From: JBALVO01 sp036961445
Lineage (GTDB): Bacteria > Pseudomonadota > Gammaproteobacteria > Pseudomonadales > Halieaceae
Direction: 5' to 3'
Assembly: GCA_036961445.1 (NCBI GenBank)
Contig: JBALVO010000117.1
Span: forward strand, 1-12,187
Length of the DNA stretch: 12,187 bases
Position 1 is the first letter of the stretch, and the number at the start of each line of letters is the position of its first letter. This document shows, one piece after another, positions 7,601-12,187 of the stretch. The notes beneath the pieces were generated by a model. It saw nothing but the letters and a program-made list of their open reading frames with translations, made no database searches and was not told the origin of the DNA. A program made the position numbers and the translations under genes.

Positions 7601-9586
7601 ATGGCTTATTTCATCACTGGCGGTACTGGCTTTATAGGGCGCAATTTCATTGACAAGCTCAAGGATCGTGAAGGCGATATTTACGTACTCACCCGCGCCG
7701 CGTCCATGCACAAATTCGAAGAGTTGCAGCAGCGATTCGGCGAAAACAATGATCGACTGGTACCTGTCACAGGTGATCTGCAACAGCCGCTGCTGGGATT
7801 GGACGAGGCCACTATTGCCGATCTGAAGGGCAAAATCAGCCACTTCTGCCATTTTGCAGCGATCTACGACATCAGCGCATCCGCAGAGGCCCAGACCGCC
7901 ACCAATATCGACGGTACCCGCAACGCCATTTGCCTGGCCCAGGCGCTGGAGGCAGGCTGCTTCGAGCATGTGAGTTCTATTGCTGCCGGCGGCCTGTATC
8001 AGGGTACGTTCCGTGAGGATATGTTTGCGGAAGCGGAAAATCTCGAGCACCCCTACTTCTCCACCAAACACGACTCGGAAGGCATCGTACGCAATGAATG
8101 CCAGGTACCCTACCGTGTCTACCGCCCCGCCATGGTGGTAGGCAATTCCAAAACCGGCGAGATCGACAAGATCGATGGTGCCTATTACTTCTTCAAGACC
8201 CTGCAGAAGCTGCGCAAGGTATTGCCACCCTGGTTCCCCCTGATAGGCATTGAGGGCGGCAAGTTCAATATCGTACCCGTGGACTACGTGGTGGATGCCA
8301 TGGATCACATCGTGCATCAGGAAGGCCTGGAAGGGCGCTGTTTTCATCTGACAGACCCCAACCACCACAGCATGGGCAACATGATGAATATATTTGCCGA
8401 AGCAGGCCACGCACCGCGCTTCAACATGCGCCTGGACACGCGCATGTTCGGTTTCGTTCCCGCTTTTGTACGCACTACCCTGGTCGGCCTGCCCCCGATA
8501 AAGCGCATCATTAAAACACTGCTTGAAGACGCTGGTCTGCCAGACTCAGTCACCATGTTTATGAACTACCCGACCCGCTACGACAACCGCGATACCGAAC
8601 GGGCCCTCAAGGGCTCTGGTATCGCCTGTCCTGACCTGCGCGATTACGCGCCGGTGATCTGGGACTACTGGGAGCGCAACCTTGACCCGGATCTGTTCGT
8701 AGACCACTCGCTGGAAGGCAATGTCGGCGGCAAGATCGTATTGATCACCGGCGCCTCCTCCGGTATCGGTAAAGTTTCCGCTCTGCGTCTGGCTGAAGCC
8801 GGCGGCCATGTGTTACTGGTCGCGCGCAGTGCGGAAAAACTGGAAGAAACGGCAGCAGAAATCGCCGAGCTGGGCGGCATCGCCACCATCTACCAGGCGG
8901 ACGTTTCCAATCTGGAAGATTGCGACCGCCTTGTCGCAGAGGTACTCGCCAACCACGGTTTTGTCGATATCCTGATCAATAACGCCGGGCGCTCCATTCG
9001 CCGCTCGCTGGAACTGTCCTATGACCGCTTCCACGACTTCGAACGCACCATGCAGATCAACTACTTTGGTGCCGTGCGCCTGACCATGGGCCTGCTGCCC
9101 TTAATGAGTAAAAACAAGAAGGGCCATGTTATCAACATGTCATCGATTAGCGCGCTGACCCCCAGCCCGCGCTTCTCCGCTTATGTGGCTTCAAAGTCAG
9201 CCCTCGACGCCTGGACCCGCGCCGCAGCAGTGGAGTATTCGGACCGCAACGTGCGCTTCACCACGATTAATATGCCGTTAGTGCGCACGCCCATGATATC
9301 CGCTACCTCGGTATACGATTCCATGCCGGTGTTATCACCAGACGAAGCAGCGGACATGGTGGTGGATGCCGTGATCAACAAGCCCAAGCGCATCGCCACA
9401 CAAATGGGTATATTCCTGCAAGTGATGACCGCTGTCGCGCCCAAGTTCTCTGAAGTCATGATGAACACGGTGTTCCGCATGTTCGGCGACTCCGCTGCCG
9501 CCAAAGGCGAAACGCAGACCGGGAAAGTTGAGGCCTCTAACGAGCAGGTAGCACTGGCTTCATTGATGAAAGGGGTACATTTCTAA
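7601..9586 (+). CDS. Two-domain fatty acyl-CoA reductase (alcohol-forming), SDR-SDR fusion
   Basis: 661 residues made of two Rossmann-fold reductases. N-terminal extended SDR (about 1-370): nucleotide motif GGTGFIG (7-13) and catalytic Tyr152/Lys156 in YFSTK, resembling NAD-binding_4/male-sterility type acyl reductases. C-terminal classical SDR (about 375-620): TGASSGIG (383-390), NNAG (460-463), Ser515 and Tyr528/Lys532 in YVASK, resembling Acr1. From memory the whole chain, including WDYWERNLDPDLF at the domain junction and a hydrophobic C-terminus after EQVA, closely resembles Marinobacter Maqu_2507, also 661 residues, shown to reduce long acyl-CoA to fatty alcohol with NADPH. The predicted role is fatty alcohol supply for wax esters or related lipids, using the acyl-CoA pool. 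ATG with GGAAG seven bases upstream. It follows the AraC-type gene and ends 49 bases before a strong terminator hairpin. No wax ester synthase is seen here. Confidence 0.93.
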   Translation: MAYFITGGTGFIGRNFIDKLKDREGDIYVLTRAASMHKFEELQQRFGENNDRLVPVTGDLQQPLLGLDEATIADLKGKISHFCHFAAIYDISASAEAQTATNIDGTRNAICLAQALEAGCFEHVSSIAAGGLYQGTFREDMFAEAENLEHPYFSTKHDSEGIVRNECQVPYRVYRPAMVVGNSKTGEIDKIDGAYYFFKTLQKLRKVLPPWFPLIGIEGGKFNIVPVDYVVDAMDHIVHQEGLEGRCFHLTDPNHHSMGNMMNIFAEAGHAPRFNMRLDTRMFGFVPAFVRTTLVGLPPIKRIIKTLLEDAGLPDSVTMFMNYPTRYDNRDTERALKGSGIACPDLRDYAPVIWDYWERNLDPDLFVDHSLEGNVGGKIVLITGASSGIGKVSALRLAEAGGHVLLVARSAEKLEETAAEIAELGGIATIYQADVSNLEDCDRLVAEVLANHGFVDILINNAGRSIRRSLELSYDRFHDFERTMQINYFGAVRLTMGLLPLMSKNKKGHVINMSSISALTPSPRFSAYVASKSALDAWTRAAAVEYSDRNVRFTTINMPLVRTPMISATSVYDSMPVLSPDEAADMVVDAVINKPKRIATQMGIFLQVMTAVAPKFSEVMMNTVFRMFGDSAAAKGETQTGKVEASNEQVALASLMKGVHF

Positions 9587-9635
9587 GCCCTCTCGCACCC
9601 AGGCATTAGCTGTCAAAGCTGCGCAACCACCAACA

Positions 9636-9669
9636 GGCCCGAAGGATCTTATCCTTCGGGCCCAGTTTT
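9636..9669 (+). terminator. Rho-independent terminator of the acyl-CoA reductase gene
   Basis: A perfect 12-bp stem (9636-9647 with 9651-9662), a 3-base loop and a TTTT run at 9666-9669 on the plus strand. The right arm and loop overlap the last codons and stop (9649-9651) of the convergent CitE-like gene. On the minus strand the hairpin is followed by TGTTGG rather than a T-run, so it would stop that strand less well. Confidence 0.85.
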
Positions 9670-10566
9670 ACCTGCTGTATTGATCTGCCAAGCGACTAAT
9701 CTGTGATGTTTTGCCAACAGTTCCCGGGCGCGGCTGGCACCTGGCGCGTCGATCATTTTCCCCTGAAAGTGCGCTGAGCCGCGATTTTCCCTCAGTGCCT
9801 GCTCATAGGCATCCACCAGCCCCTGCGCTGCAGCGACTTCATCAGCAGAAGGCGCAAACTCTTCATTCATAATCTGCACCTGGTCAGGATGAATGCAAAA
9901 ACCACCACACAAACCCAGGCGCCGGGAGCGCCGGATGGTTTGCCGAAACGCCTGCAGGTCACTGTACTGGCCAATAGAACCGACAAATCCAAGGGGCATG
10001 ATGCCCGCCGACCGGGCGGCGAAGACAACTTGCTGATTGGGCAACAACAGACCATCTGCGGCAGCCTCCATACCGGCGGATGCGGCGAAATCCTCCGGGC
10101 CCAATATCATCGCTATCAGGCGCGAGGTACTGCTGGCGATTTCATCCAGGCGGGCCAGCGCCGCAGTGGACTCTATCAGCGCAATCAAGCGTATACTGCC
10201 AGCCGCTATCCCACGCTCGAATTCCAGCTCATCAATAGCTTCGTCAATCCACTGTAATTGCGCTGCACCACAGACCTTGGGTACACATACGGCGTGGACA
10301 TCAGGCCCGATGACGGCCTCCAGGTCCGCTGCCGCCAGACGCAGGGATGCGTTAATCCGCACTACGACATCAGTGCTGTTGAGCGCCAAGTTGTGCGCGG
10401 CAGCCGTGACTTGTTGGCGCGCATACGCCTTTTGCTCCAGAGGCACACTATCTTCCAGGTCGAGAATAATGGCATCGGCACCCCGTTGATGCGCTTTATC
10501 GATAAATCTGGGCACATTGGCTGGAACAAATAACATAGAGCGCCACAGCGGCAGGGATTGTTGCAT
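9649..10566 (-). CDS. CitE-like CoA-ester lyase, probable citramalyl-CoA lyase
   Basis: 305 residues of the HpcH/HpaI aldolase/citrate lyase beta family (TIM barrel, Mg-dependent). Seen: Arg9 in WRSMLFVPA, DLEDSVP (36-42), Arg70 in VRIN, PK (96-97), Glu132 in LIES and Asp159 in GPEDFA as expected Mg ligands, and CIHPDQ (224-229) near the C-terminus. The family cleaves or forms malyl-, citramalyl- or related CoA esters. Behind a CoA-transferase and an itaconyl/mesaconyl-CoA-type hydratase, the best reading is an (S)-citramalyl-CoA lyase releasing acetyl-CoA and pyruvate, as Ccl does in itaconate degradation; malyl-CoA lyase or thioesterase are alternatives. ATG at 10566 with a weak GCGAGA ribosome site, 48 bases after the hydratase stop, so probably one operon. 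Its last codons lie inside the reductase terminator hairpin. Confidence 0.9.
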   Translation of the reverse strand: MQQSLPLWRSMLFVPANVPRFIDKAHQRGADAIILDLEDSVPLEQKAYARQQVTAAAHNLALNSTDVVVRINASLRLAAADLEAVIGPDVHAVCVPKVCGAAQLQWIDEAIDELEFERGIAAGSIRLIALIESTAALARLDEIASSTSRLIAMILGPEDFAASAGMEAAADGLLLPNQQVVFAARSAGIMPLGFVGSIGQYSDLQAFRQTIRRSRRLGLCGGFCIHPDQVQIMNEEFAPSADEVAAAQGLVDAYEQALRENRGSAHFQGKMIDAPGASRARELLAKHHRLVAWQINTAGKTGPEG

Positions 10567-10614
10567 GATCGGATTCTCGCTTTATCTTCCGCGGTAAAAA
10601 ATTGCAGGCACTGG

Positions 10615-11463
10615 CTAGAGCAGTTGAGCCACGGCATCCATTGCCAACGCACCAGAGCCATCGCAGGCCCATAGTTTAACCGACTCACCGTCGCGTCGCC
10701 CCTGTAGCTGGAAGGACTCCCCATCCAGCAGTGGCCGCACACCGCGAAACTCGAAACTCGCCACCTGCGCGCCGGGTAACTCCCGGTACAACAAGTCCAA
10801 CAATAACGCAGCAGTCAGCGGACCCTGGACGACCAGGCCGTCATAGCCCTCCTGCTGCATCGCGTAGTCCCGGTCATAGTGTATCCGGTGACTGTTGAAC
10901 GTGAGTGCGGAGAACCGAAATAACAATACCGGATCGGGCCTGATCTGCCGCGACCATTGAGCCTGGGCAGGGACGGGCCTGGCTGGTGGTGTGGCCTTGC
11001 CAGTACTCGACTCACGGTAAACCAGGTTCTGCTGTTCCTCGATGGCCAGGACATCGCCGCGTAATATACGGTGCGCCACAGTGACAAACACCAGTTCCCC
11101 GCTGCTGCCCGTTTTATGGCTAACGTCCTGAATGGTAGATATACGCCGAACCTCGTCTCCCACATAAAGCGGTGACTTGAAACGAATACTGCTACCGGCC
11201 CACATACGCCGGGGCAGGGGCACTGGTGGCAGAAATCCACCCCGCCGGGGATGGCCATCCACATCCAAATCTGACGCGGTGGACGCCGGTAAAAAATACA
11301 GCCAGTGCCAGGGGAGCGGCAGGAGGTCACCCACGCCGGCCCGGGGCACCTTGTAATCCAGCGTCGCGGACATTGCGGTGACCGGAGCTATAGAGATCAC
11401 ATCGCATCGGGTTTCCTGCCGGCCAACCCAGGCCTGTAATGCTGTGATATCGAACGTGTCCAA
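10615..11463 (-). CDS. Hot-dog-fold acyl-CoA hydratase, itaconyl-CoA / mesaconyl-C4-CoA hydratase-like
   Basis: 282 residues from the chosen start, with two hot-dog halves: an N-terminal FAS1-type dehydratase-like domain with the family signature around HPRRGGFLPPVPLPRRMW and VYRE, and a C-terminal MaoC-like half with FSALTFNSHRIHYDRDYA and VVQGPL. The usual Asp of the MaoC motif (D-x-N) is Thr here, as in the HTD2/Meh/Ich-type relatives, while the Asn and the second His remain. Predicted role: adds water to itaconyl-CoA or mesaconyl-C4-CoA to give citramalyl-CoA. Start: no ATG exists between the in-frame stop at 11542-11544 and the first well-conserved region. TTG at 11461-11463 has TGAGG eight bases upstream, whereas the earlier TTG at 11485-11487 (eight residues longer) has no ribosome site. 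The gene lies between the CoA-transferase and the CitE-like lyase, both on the same strand. Confidence 0.88.
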   Translation of the reverse strand: MDTFDITALQAWVGRQETRCDVISIAPVTAMSATLDYKVPRAGVGDLLPLPWHWLYFLPASTASDLDVDGHPRRGGFLPPVPLPRRMWAGSSIRFKSPLYVGDEVRRISTIQDVSHKTGSSGELVFVTVAHRILRGDVLAIEEQQNLVYRESSTGKATPPARPVPAQAQWSRQIRPDPVLLFRFSALTFNSHRIHYDRDYAMQQEGYDGLVVQGPLTAALLLDLLYRELPGAQVASFEFRGVRPLLDGESFQLQGRRDGESVKLWACDGSGALAMDAVAQLL

Positions 11464-11471
11464 ACTTATAG

Positions 11472-11476
11472 CCTCA
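11472..11476 (-). promoter_or_regulatory. Shine-Dalgarno that selects a TTG start
   Basis: TGAGG on the minus strand, eight bases before TTG at 11461-11463. This is the only good ribosome site near the 5' end of the hydratase gene. Confidence 0.6.
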
Positions 11477-11545
11477 GCTGCTGGCAAACACAGGCAATTA
11501 TTCCCGGGGACGAGTCCTGCAAAAATGCGCTGACTGACAGGTCAT

Positions 11546-12187
11546 TCATACGTCGTCCCGGAATTCCTCTCGCAGCGTCGCACTGTGCTCTCCCAGCCCG
11601 GGCACAGGCCGCAAAACCGGGTCAGCACCACTGACGATAACAGGCGGGGCGACCAGGTCCACCGTACCGGACGCAGTGGTAACGGGGGTGCGGCGCAGCT
11701 GTTGGTGATGCGCCAGGTCCGCTACCGAATTTACCGCGCCAAAAGCGATTTTTGCCTGAAACAAAAGACCGGCCAGAACGGGCCGCTCCACCTGTGAAAA
11801 TACTGTGTTGATTTCCATGTCCAGCGCCGGCCGATTATTACAGCGATTGATATTGTTGCTGTAAGCAGTTGCATCAAACAAGTCTGGACGCAGCAGCACC
11901 TGGTCGCAAAAACTTTTCCATTCCCTCTGGTTCTGGATTGAAATGACGACAAGGTCGCCGCCCTTACAGACATAGGCGCCATAAGGCGCAATGGAGGGAT
12001 GATTGAGGCCGACTCGTTGTGGTGCCTGCCCCGTGTAATCCTGGTGTAACAACGGTACAGTCATCCAGTCTGCCATGGCATCAAACAATGACACTGCCAA
12101 GCCTTTGCCGCGACCGCTTTGTTGACGCTCAATCAAGGCCTCTAGCACGCCGGCGTGAGCATACATACCGCAGGCTATATCACAGAC
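11546..12187 (-). CDS. Class III CoA-transferase (CaiB/BaiF family), C-terminal part, cut by window edge
   Basis: The frame is open to the right window end; 213 residues are visible, about half of the usual roughly 400. The visible start reads VCDIACGMYAHAGVLEALIERQ, where the Asp (codon at 12179-12181) aligns with the catalytic aspartate of CaiB/BaiF enzymes such as formyl-CoA transferase (DSNTGMH). Further family marks are GRGKGLAVSLFDAMADWM, SIAPYGAYVCKGGD and IQNQREWKSFCDQVL. The enzyme moves CoA from a donor such as succinyl-CoA or an acyl-CoA to a carboxylate. With the hydratase and lyase next in the operon (58-base gap), an itaconate CoA-transferase (Ict) or a mesaconyl-CoA C1-C4 CoA-transferase (Mct) is the most likely role. 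The methionine at 12166 is internal, not the start. Any operon promoter lies outside the window. Confidence 0.88.
   Translation of the reverse strand, partial: VCDIACGMYAHAGVLEALIERQQSGRGKGLAVSLFDAMADWMTVPLLHQDYTGQAPQRVGLNHPSIAPYGAYVCKGGDLVVISIQNQREWKSFCDQVLLRPDLFDATAYSNNINRCNNRPALDMEINTVFSQVERPVLAGLLFQAKIAFGAVNSVADLAHHQQLRRTPVTTASGTVDLVAPPVIVSGADPVLRPVPGLGEHSATLREEFRDDV

Noticed and set aside
7583..8410. Long minus-strand open frame (275 codons) antisense to the reductase N-terminal domain
   Set aside because: It is the shadow of a well-supported gene with intact catalytic motifs; its translation is rich in His, Val and Gln with no recognisable domain.
7601..9586. Reductase as an accidental fusion of two adjacent SDR genes
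   Set aside because: The same two-domain layout and 661-residue length are known for the Marinobacter enzyme, so the fusion is the family norm.
11546..12166. A complete small 206-residue CoA-transferase gene
   Set aside because: The frame stays open to the window end and the codons before the internal ATG include the conserved catalytic Asp region, so the gene is cut by the window rather than short.
1..12187. Mobile elements, CRISPR arrays, tRNA or rRNA genes
   Set aside because: No transposase-like frame, repeat-spacer series or tRNA-like cloverleaf was recognised on either strand by eye.

Overview
The window looks like a chromosomal stretch of a gammaproteobacterium, probably a marine or lipid-using one. 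This is inferred from protein family resemblance: a 531-residue Pseudomonas-type isocitrate lyase, a 661-residue fused fatty acyl-CoA reductase like the Marinobacter enzyme, and a long AraC-type regulator. Coding density is high, no intergenic gap exceeds about 210 bases, and I saw no tRNA, rRNA, CRISPR array, insertion sequence or phage gene.

Layout. Positions 6-2625, minus strand: a PLP-dependent transsulfuration-type enzyme, preceded in transcription order by a TPR protein fused to a 2-oxoglutarate/Fe(II) oxygenase. Positions 2677-4500, minus: isocitrate lyase (aceA) as a single-gene unit with its own leader and a strong terminator. Positions 4508-9669: an acyl-CoA synthetase (minus), then a divergent AraC-family regulator (plus), then a two-domain fatty acyl-CoA reductase (plus) ending in a strong terminator. 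Positions 9649-12187, minus and convergent with the reductase: a citramalyl/malyl-CoA lyase-like CitE homologue, a hot-dog-fold itaconyl/mesaconyl-CoA hydratase and the C-terminal half of a class III CoA-transferase that runs off the window.

How they may work together. The synthetase would make acyl-CoA from free acids, and the reductase would turn long acyl-CoA into fatty alcohol, the first step toward wax esters; no wax ester synthase is visible. The AraC-type protein between them is the obvious candidate controller, and similar TGCAA-type motifs occur in both adjoining intergenic regions. The right-hand trio matches CoA activation, hydration and cleavage of a C5 dicarboxylate (itaconate or mesaconate) to acetyl-CoA and pyruvate. 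Isocitrate lyase, the glyoxylate-shunt entry enzyme, fits growth on acetyl-CoA-yielding substrates. The theme is acyl-CoA and C2/C5 carbon metabolism. I do not see an entirely new system; the most interesting points are the gene combination and several details of starts, terminators and shared motifs.
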